DNA of 64,000 nucleotides from Ch128b sp964527925 (lineage in GTDB: Bacteria; Bacteroidota; Ignavibacteria; Ch128b): the NCBI GenBank assembly GCA_964527925.1, contig CAZGQO010000013.1, positions 4,780 through 68,779 on the forward strand, read 5' to 3'. Below, piece by piece: positions 19,081 through 27,904 of this stretch (position 1 is its first letter; each line of letters opens with the position of its first letter). Made by a program: the position numbers and the translations under genes. The notes under the pieces are model-generated. The model saw only the letters and a list, made by a program, of their open reading frames with translations. It ran no database searches and was not told where the DNA came from.

Positions 19081-19892
19081 TTTAAGATTTCTATTTTTTG
19101 AACAATGTTTCTGTTTAATTTTCCTGAAGAAAATCCTTCTTCATCAATCTCAATTTCTTTGTAACCGATTGATTCGAAATGTGATTTTATATCTTTAATA
19201 TTCTGTTTGAGAATTGAAATCATGTGTTTATCGACTTCAATTTTTGCTTTATCGCCGAAGTGTCGCACACGCACATTTGTAAATCCAAATCTTCTCAAAA
19301 ATCTTTCTCCATCTGCAATCATACGAAGTGCTTCACGATTAATTTCAGTTCCATAAGGAATTCTGGAAGAAAGACACGGTGCAGCTGGCTTATCATAATT
19401 TGGAAGTCCGAGAAATTTCGCCGCTTCTCTTACATTTTTCTTTGTGAATCCACATTCAATCAAGGGTGATTTTATTTTTTTCTCACTTGCAGCTAATCTG
19501 CCCGGACGATAATCACCGAGATCATCGAGATTAGCGCCATCAAGAATAAAGTTATAGTTTTCTTTTTCAGCAATTTCTTGAAGCCTTTCGTAAAGTTCTG
19601 ATTTACAGAAGTAACAACGATTGATAGAATTTTTTGCGTAGTTTTCAATATCAAGTTCGTTGTACTCAATTTCTCTGTAATTGAAACTAAATTTATTTGC
19701 AATTTCACGGGCAAGAAGTATATCTTCTTCAATGATAGTCTCAGTTTTTGCCAGAACAATTAAGGCATTACGGCCAAGAATTTTATTTGCGATAAAAGCA
19801 ACAAGAGTTGAATCCACTCCACCTGAAAATCCAACAACCACCTTTTCAAATGAGGATATCAATTGTTCAAGTTGTTCTATTTTTTCTTCCAT
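19077..19892 (-). CDS. larE: Nickel-pincer cofactor sulfur transferase LarE
   Basis: This 271-residue PP-loop ATP pyrophosphatase adenylates and then thiolates the LarB product. The PP-loop SGGVDS is at 23-28. Cys93 and Cys96 (RCYFC) and Cys173 (PCLSSR) form a three-cysteine set. In LarE proteins that carry a [4Fe-4S] cluster such a set binds the cluster, whereas the sacrificial type uses a single cysteine at the last position. A cluster-type LarE is thus likely here, by inference. The ATG at 19892 (MEEKIEQLEQL) has GAGAG upstream and is preferred to an upstream extension. It is the first gene of larE-larB-glgA and divergent from the gene at 20130. Confidence 0.9.
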   Translation of the reverse strand: MEEKIEQLEQLISSFEKVVVGFSGGVDSTLVAFIANKILGRNALIVLAKTETIIEEDILLAREIANKFSFNYREIEYNELDIENYAKNSINRCYFCKSELYERLQEIAEKENYNFILDGANLDDLGDYRPGRLAASEKKIKSPLIECGFTKKNVREAAKFLGLPNYDKPAAPCLSSRIPYGTEINREALRMIADGERFLRRFGFTNVRVRHFGDKAKIEVDKHMISILKQNIKDIKSHFESIGYKEIEIDEEGFSSGKLNRNIVQKIEILK

Positions 19893-20129
19893 ATCTCTCA
19901 ATAATTTATTACTGTTAACAAATTTAGAATTTTCTATCCAAAAAATTTGCAACTGATTCCTGAACTTCAAATCAAATGATAAAGTTGATGCGAGTAATTT
20001 AAATTAAAAAATCAATTATTCTAATCGAATCTCTATCTTCCATTTCAAAAATATTTCTCTTTACATTAATCCAATCCAAAATTCTTAATCAACTATTTTT
20101 TATCTTAATAATAATTTTGATGAGATTAT

Positions 20130-20849
20130 ATGTTTAAGCCAGATAAAATATTAAGAAGCAGAAGAAAAACAATTCAATTAACAATTAATGAAAATGGTGA
20201 ACTTATAGTCAAAGCACCTTTTAGCGTTAGTAATAAAAAAATTCTGGAATTTGTATCTAAACATACTGATTGGATAATCGATACAAGAGAAAAAGTACAA
20301 AGAAGCATCTCTAAATTCAGAAACAAAAAGTTTGTTGATGGTGAAACATACTTCATACTTGGAGAAATTTATAAATTGAAACTTGTAGATCCTGATCGCT
20401 TATCTGAACCTATCAAACTTAATCATATTCATAAAAAAATTTTACTTAACTCAAATTACCGTTCTTCAGCAAAAACTATTCTTATTAATTTTTACAAAGA
20501 CTTAGCTTATGAAATTATTGAAAAAAGAGTTGAACGTTGCTTATTGTTGTACAAAGCAATTTTTAATGAAGATCTTACTTATACCAGAATCAAGATAAGC
20601 AATGCAAGAAGACGACTCGGTTCATGTTCACCAAAGGGAGTTTTGAGTTTTTCATGGCGAATTATTCAAGCTCCTATGGAGGTAGTTGATCATGTGGTGG
20701 CTCATGAAATTGTTCACCTTAAAATAAAAAATCACCAAAAAGACTTCTGGCTTGAAATGATAAAACTCAGACGCAATTATGAAAGTGAGATTAAATGGAT
20801 CAAAGAGAACTGGTTTGAACTAAGAGAGTTTTTAAATGATAAAAGCTGA
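20130..20849 (+). CDS. YgjP-like zinc metallopeptidase domain protein (DUF45)
   Basis: This 239-residue protein belongs to the M48-related YgjP/WLM group. The HEIVH motif (HExxH) with following KNHQKDFW supplies the zinc ligands. The N-terminal RRKTIQLTINENGELIVKAP and central RRRLGSCSPKGVLSFSWRIIQAP are typical of the family. It is predicted to be cytoplasmic. The physiological substrate is unknown. It is the first of three plus-strand genes and starts at an ATG with GATGAGA upstream. Confidence 0.85.
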   Translation: MFKPDKILRSRRKTIQLTINENGELIVKAPFSVSNKKILEFVSKHTDWIIDTREKVQRSISKFRNKKFVDGETYFILGEIYKLKLVDPDRLSEPIKLNHIHKKILLNSNYRSSAKTILINFYKDLAYEIIEKRVERCLLLYKAIFNEDLTYTRIKISNARRRLGSCSPKGVLSFSWRIIQAPMEVVDHVVAHEIVHLKIKNHQKDFWLEMIKLRRNYESEIKWIKENWFELREFLNDKS

Positions 20850-20892
20850 TCATCTGTATAATCATCAATCATTATAAATAAAGAAGAAACCT

Positions 20893-22992
20893 ATGACATT
20901 TCTAAATCCACTTGTTTTAATTGGATTATTAGCAGCTTCAATTCCAATTATTATTCACCTTCTCAACTTAAGGAAATTAAAAGTAGTTGAATTCAGCTCT
21001 CTTCAATTTTTGAAAGAGATGCAAAAAAATAAGATGCGTAAAATTCGCATTAAACAAATCATCCTCCTTATTCTTAGAACTCTGATAATTGTTTTTCTCG
21101 TGTTTTCTTTTTCCAGACCTACAATAAAAAACATAAATATTGCTGGGCTTGGGTCAGAAGTAAAAAACACAATTGTTTTGATAGTTGATGATACTCCAAG
21201 TATGTCTGTTCAGGATAAAAGAGGAGAATTGATTACACAGGCAAAAAAAATCGCCAGCAAGATTCTCGAACTCACAGAAGACGGTGATGAAATTTATTTT
21301 TTAAGATTTTCTGAATTAAATCCAATTCTCGAAAATTATGAACCGACAAGCAAGTATTCTGCATTAAAAGAAATTGAAAGATTTGAAGTCTCTGATGTTT
21401 CTAAAAATTTTTATGATGTATTTGTTTCCACTTCAAGGATTCTTGAGAAGGCAAAGAACTTATCAAAAGAAGTTTATATCATAACAGATTTTCAAAAGAC
21501 AAACTTTTTACAAAACGAATTGCTTTCAAACCTAAAGTTTGATAAGTCAATCGATAGAAACACGAGAATTTATTTTTTCAAATTAGGGGAAAAAGATTTT
21601 TACAACATTTCAATTGATTCACTTATAATTAACAATCGAATATTTGAATTAAACAAACCAATTTCAGTCACTGCTTCTATCACAAATCATTCAACAATTG
21701 ATGCAAAAAACACTAACAGCAATCTTTTCTTTAGTGATAAAAAAGTCGCACAAAAAGGGATCGATATAAATTCAAGATCAGCCTCGAACTTCACTCTTAC
21801 CGGACAAACAAATCAATATGGATTTATTCCTGCAAGACTTGAAATCGAAGAAGATGATTTCATAAAAGATAACAGTTACTTTTTTGGATTTTATGTGCCG
21901 GAAAAAATTAAAGTACTGATGGTCAGTGAGACTGATCAAGATTTATTATTTATAAATCTTGTTCTTTCGCAAACGCTTGATGATAATTCTGAACCAATAT
22001 TCCAGATTACTCAAACCACCCCAAAATTTATTAACTCTTTCAATTTGATGAATTATGATCTCATCATCACTTCATCAATTGAAAAGATTGATAACCTGGA
22101 AAGAATCATTCAGTACATAAACGACGGTGGAAATATTTTGATCTTACCTTCGGACAATTTAACTCCAATTGCTTTTGGTCGTGCACTGGAGAAACTTGGA
22201 TTAAAATCTATCGATGGTGTTAGTGGTTCAAAAGAAACAAAAACAAGCTATACCAGATTCAAAGAAGTTGATTTAAATCATCCAATCTTCTCAGGAATTT
22301 TTGTAGAAAAGAGAACAGAACGAATCGAATCACCAAGGATTTATTATTCATTTAATTACAAAGCAGGCTTGAAAGGGAAAGATATAATTACGCTTGAAAA
22401 CAATTATTCATTCCTGGTTGAAGAAAAATTGGGCAGAGGAAATATTTTGCTTTTTACATCGGCGTTTAACTTAAATTGGAATGAATTCCCCATCAAACCT
22501 ATTTTTGTTCCGATCATCAGTCGAATCGGATTGTATTCAAACTCTGGTATAAACAATTGCTTTTCTTTTATTGCTGGTGATGAAGTGAAAGTACGATTAC
22601 CAAAATTGAATGGTTCAGAAATAAAGTTAATTTTTCCAGATGGAAGAGAAGCTGTAATTACTTTATCTGATCAAAACGAAAAAGATCTTTTGAATGTTGG
22701 AAGATTATACCAATCAGGAATTTATAAGCTTCACCAGAATGACCAGGTTATATCATTAATCTCGATTAACATAGATAGTCATGAATCAGATTTAAGTAAA
22801 CTTGATGATGATGAACTTTTCAAATTTGCTCAATTTTCTTTTCCTGATGGCAGATTAAAAATTTTTAATCCCGATACAAATCCTGAACAAATTATCAAGC
22901 AGGAAAGATACGGTACTGAACTCTGGAAATTCTTTTTAGTCCTTGCACTCATTTGTCTTGTTCTTGAAATGATTATTGTCAGAAAGTTATAG
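20893..22992 (+). CDS. BatA-domain/VWA membrane protein
   Basis: This 699-residue protein begins with the paired transmembrane BatA signature (MTFLNPLVLIGLLAASIPIIIHLLNLRK, then basic loop and ILLILRTLIIVFLVFSFSRP). A von Willebrand factor A domain follows from about residue 95, with the partial MIDAS sequence VDDTPSMS. A large middle part and a ThuA/glutamine-amidotransferase-like region (NLMNYDLIITSS, YINDGGNILILPSDN) come next. One C-terminal membrane helix lies near 675-695. Such proteins are common in Bacteroidota and relatives, often near moxR genes. No moxR is seen here. The role, perhaps envelope stress or aerotolerance, is uncertain. Confidence 0.8.
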   Translation: MTFLNPLVLIGLLAASIPIIIHLLNLRKLKVVEFSSLQFLKEMQKNKMRKIRIKQIILLILRTLIIVFLVFSFSRPTIKNINIAGLGSEVKNTIVLIVDDTPSMSVQDKRGELITQAKKIASKILELTEDGDEIYFLRFSELNPILENYEPTSKYSALKEIERFEVSDVSKNFYDVFVSTSRILEKAKNLSKEVYIITDFQKTNFLQNELLSNLKFDKSIDRNTRIYFFKLGEKDFYNISIDSLIINNRIFELNKPISVTASITNHSTIDAKNTNSNLFFSDKKVAQKGIDINSRSASNFTLTGQTNQYGFIPARLEIEEDDFIKDNSYFFGFYVPEKIKVLMVSETDQDLLFINLVLSQTLDDNSEPIFQITQTTPKFINSFNLMNYDLIITSSIEKIDNLERIIQYINDGGNILILPSDNLTPIAFGRALEKLGLKSIDGVSGSKETKTSYTRFKEVDLNHPIFSGIFVEKRTERIESPRIYYSFNYKAGLKGKDIITLENNYSFLVEEKLGRGNILLFTSAFNLNWNEFPIKPIFVPIISRIGLYSNSGINNCFSFIAGDEVKVRLPKLNGSEIKLIFPDGREAVITLSDQNEKDLLNVGRLYQSGIYKLHQNDQVISLISINIDSHESDLSKLDDDELFKFAQFSFPDGRLKIFNPDTNPEQIIKQERYGTELWKFFLVLALICLVLEMIIVRKL

Positions 22993-23229
22993 TTAAAAAA
23001 CTCTTATCATTAAACTGAATCTGATAAGGTTTGCACAAATAATTATTCAATTATAAAAATAAAGATATAAGTTTGATTCAATTGATTTTCTTGAGAATAT
23101 ATTCTCACTTCAAAGAATTTTAGATGATTGAGCCTGATTATCAATTATGGATCAAAATCTTGTGAAACAATTTTATCAGAATTTTATATATATTTAATCA
23201 GATAAAAAGATGAGTAAATCAAGGAGATT

Positions 23230-24519
23230 ATGTTAGAAGTAAAACCAAACGAATTAGAAAAAGTTGTTCTTGTTGGATTTGTTTTTCCAAGACAGGATAA
23301 GAAAATTGTCTTTGAACATCTTGAAGAATTGAAATTGCTCTGCAAAACAGCAGGCGGTGAAGTTGTTAAAGTTTTTATTCAAGAATTGAAACAGCCAAAT
23401 CCAGCATTACTTATTGGCAAAGGCAAAGCAGAAGAAATTGCACAGTATGTTCAGGAAAATAATATCAGTGCAATTATTTTTGATGATGAACTTACACCAA
23501 CGCAAGTGCGTAACCTTGAAAACTTAGCAAAATGCAAAGTCCTTGATCGATCTGCAGTTATTCTCGATATCTTTGCATCAAACGCAAGAACAAGAGAAGC
23601 AAAAACTCAGGTTGAACTTGCCCAATATGAATACTTTCTGCCAAGATTAACTCGTCAGTGGACGCACCTTTCGAAACAGTTTGGTGGAATTGGTACAAAA
23701 GGTCCTGGCGAAACACAAATTGAAACCGACCGACGAATTATCAAAAGAAAAATTGCAACTCTTCAACACAAACTCAAAGAAATAGACACTCAACGAGAAA
23801 CACAAAGAAAACATCGAGAAAAATTTTTCAAAGTTGTTCTGGCTGGATATACAAACACTGGCAAATCTACACTTCTAAATTTATTAACTGATGCAAATGT
23901 TCTTGTTGAAGATAAATTGTTTGCAACTCTTGATTCAACAACAAGACTTGTCAGAACAAAAAATGGATTCGAGTTTTTACTTTCCGATACAGTTGGATTT
24001 ATCAGAAAACTCCCTCACAATTTAATTGCATCTTTTAGAAGCACTTTGATTGAAATAGTTTATGCTGATTTAATTCTTCATGTAATTGATGCAAGTCATC
24101 CAAATAAAGAAGAACAAATTCAGGTTGTTCAGGATACATTAAAAGAAATCAAAGCTAATTTGAATCGTGTAATTTTAGTTTTCAACAAAATTGATCTGAT
24201 TCAGGACAAAAACCAGATTGATTTACTTTCGACTAAATATCCTGATGCCGTTTTTATTTCTGCTGAAAGAGGAATAAATGTTAATGCTTTAATCGAAAGA
24301 ATTGAAAAATATATATCAGAGAATTATGTGACTGATGAGCTGATTATCAATCCTGATGAAACAGATAAGTTGATTGAAATTCAAAAATACAGTGATGATG
24401 TAGAAAATATTTTCCTTGACAATCAAATTAAAGTAAAATTCAGATCAAGAAAAGAAAATTATCTCCGCTTGATGAGAATACTTAATGAAAGGCACGAGAT
24501 TAATCACGATTTGAATTAG
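23230..24519 (+). CDS. hflX: Ribosome-associated GTPase HflX
   Basis: This 429-residue GTPase rescues or splits stalled ribosomes. An N-terminal nucleotide-binding domain carries the HflX signature (GGIGTKGPGETQIETDRR). A coiled coil precedes the G domain, with G1 AGYTNTGKST, G3 DTVGF and G4 NKID. The start ATG has AAGGAG directly upstream (23221-23226), with a short spacer. A 237-base gap separates it from the BatA gene, so it probably has its own promoter; I could not identify a convincing one. Confidence 0.95.
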   Translation: MLEVKPNELEKVVLVGFVFPRQDKKIVFEHLEELKLLCKTAGGEVVKVFIQELKQPNPALLIGKGKAEEIAQYVQENNISAIIFDDELTPTQVRNLENLAKCKVLDRSAVILDIFASNARTREAKTQVELAQYEYFLPRLTRQWTHLSKQFGGIGTKGPGETQIETDRRIIKRKIATLQHKLKEIDTQRETQRKHREKFFKVVLAGYTNTGKSTLLNLLTDANVLVEDKLFATLDSTTRLVRTKNGFEFLLSDTVGFIRKLPHNLIASFRSTLIEIVYADLILHVIDASHPNKEEQIQVVQDTLKEIKANLNRVILVFNKIDLIQDKNQIDLLSTKYPDAVFISAERGINVNALIERIEKYISENYVTDELIINPDETDKLIEIQKYSDDVENIFLDNQIKVKFRSRKENYLRLMRILNERHEINHDLN

Positions 24520-24585
24520 AAATTGCTCAACTTTAAATCATTAACTTTTGAAATCCGTTAATTTATTCAATTTAGATTATCATAA

Positions 24586-25542
24586 ATGAACAAAAAACAA
24601 CCGGCACCACGAAATCGAACGCTTACACTAAATGAAGAAGAGATACTTTTTTACAAAAAAAATTTAATTCAAATTAATCGTATTGTTTCGCCGGATGAAA
24701 TTACAAATAAAATTATCAACCAGAATTTGTTTGAAATAATTGATTTCCTTCCCGAAAAGTTTGTTGATCTGCTTTTCATTGATCCGCCGTACAATCTCAA
24801 CAAAAAATTTTCTAATCACAATAGAGACAAAGTTCAATTCAAAGAATTAAAACCTGATGAATACAAACAGTGGTTTGACTCGTGGTTTTCAAAACTTATA
24901 AAAGTCTTAAAACCTGAGGCGTCAGTTTACATCTGTAGTGATTGGAGATCAACTTATTTAATTCATGATGTTGTGCAAAAATATCTCAGAGTTCAAAATC
25001 GAATAACATGGGAACGTGAAAAAGGTAGAGGATCAAAAACAAACTGGAAAAATTGTTCAGAAGATATATTGTTTTGCACTGTTTCAAACAAATTTGTCTT
25101 CAACGCAGAAAAGGTAAAATTGAAAAGAAAAGTCATCGCACCATATCGGGATGAAAATGGCAATCCAAAAGATTGGAAAGATGGATTTCGCTTGACTTAT
25201 CCATCAAATCTCTGGACAGATATTTCTGTTCCATTCTGGTCGATGCCTGAAAACACAAATCATCCCACTCAAAAACCAGAAAAGCTTTTAGCGAAAATTA
25301 TTCTCGCCAGCACAAACGAAGGTGATTTTGTTTTTGATCCTTTTGCTGGTTCAGGAACAACTGCAGTGGTTGCAAAAAAACTAAATCGAAAATATTGCGG
25401 CGTTGAGCTAGATAAATATTATTGCTGCATTACTGAAAAAAGATTGGAACTGGCAAATCATGATAAATCAATTCAAGGTTATGAAGACGGAGTTTTCTGG
25501 GAAAGAAACACATTAAATGAAATCAAAAAGAGATTAAAGTGA
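24586..25542 (+). CDS. Solitary beta-class DNA methyltransferase (N6-adenine or N4-cytosine)
   Basis: This 318-residue type II methyltransferase has the catalytic motif DPPY at 66-69 before the SAM motif FDPFAGSGTT (250-259), the order of beta-class enzymes. It also has NHPTQKP, a family landmark. DPPY fits N6-adenine methylation most often. The target sequence is unknown. No restriction endonuclease gene flanks it: hflX is upstream and a 2H phosphoesterase downstream. It is therefore an orphan methylase, perhaps regulatory or a remnant. The stop overlaps the next start as GTGA. Confidence 0.88.
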   Translation: MNKKQPAPRNRTLTLNEEEILFYKKNLIQINRIVSPDEITNKIINQNLFEIIDFLPEKFVDLLFIDPPYNLNKKFSNHNRDKVQFKELKPDEYKQWFDSWFSKLIKVLKPEASVYICSDWRSTYLIHDVVQKYLRVQNRITWEREKGRGSKTNWKNCSEDILFCTVSNKFVFNAEKVKLKRKVIAPYRDENGNPKDWKDGFRLTYPSNLWTDISVPFWSMPENTNHPTQKPEKLLAKIILASTNEGDFVFDPFAGSGTTAVVAKKLNRKYCGVELDKYYCCITEKRLELANHDKSIQGYEDGVFWERNTLNEIKKRLK

Positions 25543-26060
25543 ATTATCCATCAGCAATCGGTTATTCAATCTGGTTAGAATTTGATATCCAGAGTACTTC
25601 TTTGATCAGACAGATTATTGAAGACTTACGTTCAAAATTTAAATCACCTTTATTCGATCCACATCTGACATTGCTTCCAGGAATTGAAGACGATGAAAAC
25701 GAGTTGATTTCAAACTTCTCTCATTTTGTTATGGACTTGAATTCATTCCCAATTGAAATTGAGAGCTTTGACCACTCCGATGAATTTTATAAGTGTGTTT
25801 TTATGAAAGTTAAAAAATCAAATGTATTGATGGATTTATATTCAAAATCAAAATTGTTTCTCAAAAAGGGAGGTGATAAAGTTTTCAATCCACATATAAG
25901 TTTAATCTATGCTTACTTAAGTGTTGATGAGAGAGCAAAAATTGTAGAAGATTTGCGAGTCTATAATTTCAATTTGGTTGAAGTAAAAAAGATTTCACTT
26001 GTTAAAACAATCGGAGAACCTTCTGATTGGAAACATTTGACTTCTTTTAATTTAATTTGA
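25539..26060 (+). CDS. 2H phosphoesterase (cyclic phosphodiesterase/2'-5' RNA ligase-like)
   Basis: This 173-residue protein has the two HxT/S motifs of the 2H superfamily, HLT at 42-44 and HIS at 119-121. Their spacing and flanks (FDPHLTLLPG, FNPHISLIYA) resemble plant-type cyclic nucleotide phosphodiesterase. It probably opens 2',3'-cyclic or 1'',2''-cyclic phosphates. The substrate is unknown. The start is GTG, overlapping the methyltransferase stop as GTGA, so the two proteins are made from one message by coupled translation. No ATG lies in frame before the first HxT. Confidence 0.8.
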   Translation: MNYPSAIGYSIWLEFDIQSTSLIRQIIEDLRSKFKSPLFDPHLTLLPGIEDDENELISNFSHFVMDLNSFPIEIESFDHSDEFYKCVFMKVKKSNVLMDLYSKSKLFLKKGGDKVFNPHISLIYAYLSVDERAKIVEDLRVYNFNLVEVKKISLVKTIGEPSDWKHLTSFNLI

Positions 26061-26104
26061 AATCTATTTCATTGAACTTATTATTTATTATAATGACTGA
26101 GTTC

Positions 26105-26167
26105 TGTCATCCTTAACGAATTGAAGTATCTTTAAGATTATTCACTTCGCTTACGCTCAAAATGACA
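26105..26167. repeat. Dispersed palindromic intergenic repeat, copy A
   Basis: A 63-base imperfect palindrome starts with TGTCAT and ends with ATGACA. Its right arm, read on the minus strand, is TGTCATTTTGAGCGTAAGCG followed by AAGTGAATAATC. This matches copies B and C near 27.8 kb. It lies between convergent genes and could fold in RNA as a long hairpin. The style resembles non-autonomous MITE/REP-like elements. Confidence 0.75.
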
Positions 26168-26257
26168 ATGTGATTTTTTTATCACGAGGGAGTTAAACGA
26201 CCAATTTCATTTTATTATTAAAAATCATTTCACAGGAAATGCACAAATCTCTTTCAC

Positions 26258-27427
26258 TCAATAGAAAAATATCTTCGCAAAATCAATCAACAAAGAAGGT
26301 TTATCAAGCAAAGCAATTTTGAAGATTGAAAGAAGAGTTCTTTCAGATTCTGGGATTTTAATTGCTGAATGGGCAATACTGTTAAGTGTTTCATCACTGA
26401 AATTATAAATTGCACTTTTGATCTTATAATAAGTCTCATGTCGTTTACCAACTCTCTGATGCCAGATTTTTGGATAATCCATCAATAATTTAAGATTGTT
26501 TTCTCGAATTGCTTTGCCTGCAATTTCACCAGCAATGCTTCCACCAATCATTCCACTTGTAATTCCACCACCTGAGAGAGGATTCACCTGACGAGCTGCA
26601 TCACCGACAAGCATCACATTTTCTTTTACAATTTCTTCAAGTGTGAAACTGCATGGAACTCCACCAGAAATCATTGTCAATTTTGGAACCAGTGGAAATT
26701 TTTTTTCAAGAAAATGATTCATATAAGAAATGGGTGAACGATGTTTGGCTTTATCTCCTCCAATTCCCAATCCAATATTTGCTGAATCAGATCCTTTTGG
26801 AAAAATCCAGAGATATCCTCCTGGAGAATATTCTTGACCAAAATAAAAATAGCAGGCTTCGGGATTAACTTTTATGTTCGAGACAGTAAATTGAACACAA
26901 CATTCCATATCAGAAATTTTTGTGTGAGTTTTTATTCCTGCAAATCTGCCAATTCGTGATTCAACTCCATCGGCTCCGATTACAATTTTACATCGAACTT
27001 CTTTTGGTTCACCATTGTGTTCAAATTTTACTCCTGTGATTTTCCCGTTATCCCTGATTAAATCATAAGCATAAGCTTTTGTTAAGATTTGAGCACCAGA
27101 TTTTGTTGCAAGCTTTCCTAATTCATAATCAAAAATTCTTCGTTCAAGTATGTAGCCAGTTCTATTGAAATTAATTTTTACTTCTGTTTCATCTGGCGAG
27201 ATTAAAATAAAACTTCTGATTGTCGATGCAATCCATTTTGGATCTGGTTGAATGAAAGGTTCTATTCCATCTTTACTTACCGCTTCGCCGCACCTGACTG
27301 GATAACCAACATCTCTATCTTTTTCAAGTACAAGAACAGATAGGTCCTGTTCTGCAGCAAATCGTGCAGCTGTCGTTCCAGCTGGTCCAGCACCAACAAC
27401 TACTACATCATAAAATTTATCTATCAT
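26258..27427 (-). CDS. Geranylgeranyl-reductase-family FAD-dependent oxidoreductase
   Basis: This 389-residue flavoprotein has an N-terminal Rossmann motif (VVVVGAGPAGTTAAR), the second FAD motif (MLVGDAARQVNPLSGGGI) and YPVRCGEAVS, which is typical of geranylgeranyl reductases. Family members saturate isoprenoid chains of archaeal lipids, chlorophyll or menaquinone. In this bacterium menaquinone or another polyprenyl substrate is the likely target (inference). The ATG lies one base after the stop of the adjacent ferredoxin gene, which is probably the electron donor. Confidence 0.85.
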   Translation of the reverse strand: MIDKFYDVVVVGAGPAGTTAARFAAEQDLSVLVLEKDRDVGYPVRCGEAVSKDGIEPFIQPDPKWIASTIRSFILISPDETEVKINFNRTGYILERRIFDYELGKLATKSGAQILTKAYAYDLIRDNGKITGVKFEHNGEPKEVRCKIVIGADGVESRIGRFAGIKTHTKISDMECCVQFTVSNIKVNPEACYFYFGQEYSPGGYLWIFPKGSDSANIGLGIGGDKAKHRSPISYMNHFLEKKFPLVPKLTMISGGVPCSFTLEEIVKENVMLVGDAARQVNPLSGGGITSGMIGGSIAGEIAGKAIRENNLKLLMDYPKIWHQRVGKRHETYYKIKSAIYNFSDETLNSIAHSAIKIPESERTLLSIFKIALLDKPSLLIDFAKIFFY

Positions 27428-27428
27428 A

Positions 27429-27641
27429 TCAAAAAGATTTCATTTTTAATTGTTGAAGTTTTTCTTTGTTGAAAATGAGAACTTCAATTGGACAGCACCA
27501 TACACACTTTGCGCAATTAGTGCATCTTTCTTCGATGATTTTAATACTTGCCTCTTTTAATTCGATCGCGTCTTCAGGACAGACGCCTACACAAACTCCG
27601 CAAAAATCACATTTATCAGGTTTGATTTCTATTAACAGCAT
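27429..27641 (-). CDS. 2[4Fe-4S] ferredoxin, probable partner of the downstream reductase
   Basis: This 70-residue protein consists of two cluster motifs, CDFCGVCVGVCP and CTNCAKCVWCCP, each CxxCxxCxxxCP. It is a small electron carrier of bacterial-type ferredoxin fold. It precedes the geranylgeranyl-reductase-like gene by a single base, so the pair is cotranscribed and probably works together. Confidence 0.88.
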   Translation of the reverse strand: MLLIEIKPDKCDFCGVCVGVCPEDAIELKEASIKIIEERCTNCAKCVWCCPIEVLIFNKEKLQQLKMKSF

Positions 27642-27772
27642 ATTTCTTTTTCTTACAAGATAATGTTTTTGAAAATAAGTTGAAATGAATATGGTTAGTA
27701 TGTGGTGAGTTCATTTTTTTAATTCACTACAGAGGTCATCACAAAGTGCACAAAGGATGATGAGGATATTTA

Positions 27773-27837
27773 TGTCATTCTGAACGAGCATAGCGGAATG
27801 AAGAATCTTGAAATCCTTCGCTCCGCTCAGGATGACA
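27773..27837. repeat. Dispersed palindromic intergenic repeat, copy B
   Basis: A 65-base imperfect inverted repeat begins TGTCATTCTGAACGAGC and ends, on the other strand, TGTCATCCTGAGCGGAGCG. Both arms continue into a GAAGAATC- or GAAGGATT-like motif around a short centre. It lies upstream of the ferredoxin gene and downstream of the histidine kinase. Confidence 0.8.
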
Positions 27838-27848
27838 GATAACGGCAA

Positions 27849-27887
27849 TGTCATTCTGAACGAGCGTAAGCGAAGTGAAGAATCCCG
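27849..27887. repeat. Dispersed repeat, copy C (single arm)
   Basis: This is one arm only: TGTCATTCTGAACGAGCGTA followed by AGCGAAGTGAAGAATCCCGG. It is nearly identical to the left arm of copy B and the right arm of copy A, and starts 11 bases after copy B ends. It looks like a half element or the remains of a second insertion. Confidence 0.75.
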
Positions 27888-27904
27888 GAAATGATTCAGA
27901 AGAA

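Noticed and set aside
24520..26257. Complete restriction-modification system
   Set aside because: No endonuclease or specificity gene flanks the methyltransferase; the neighbour is a 2H phosphoesterase.
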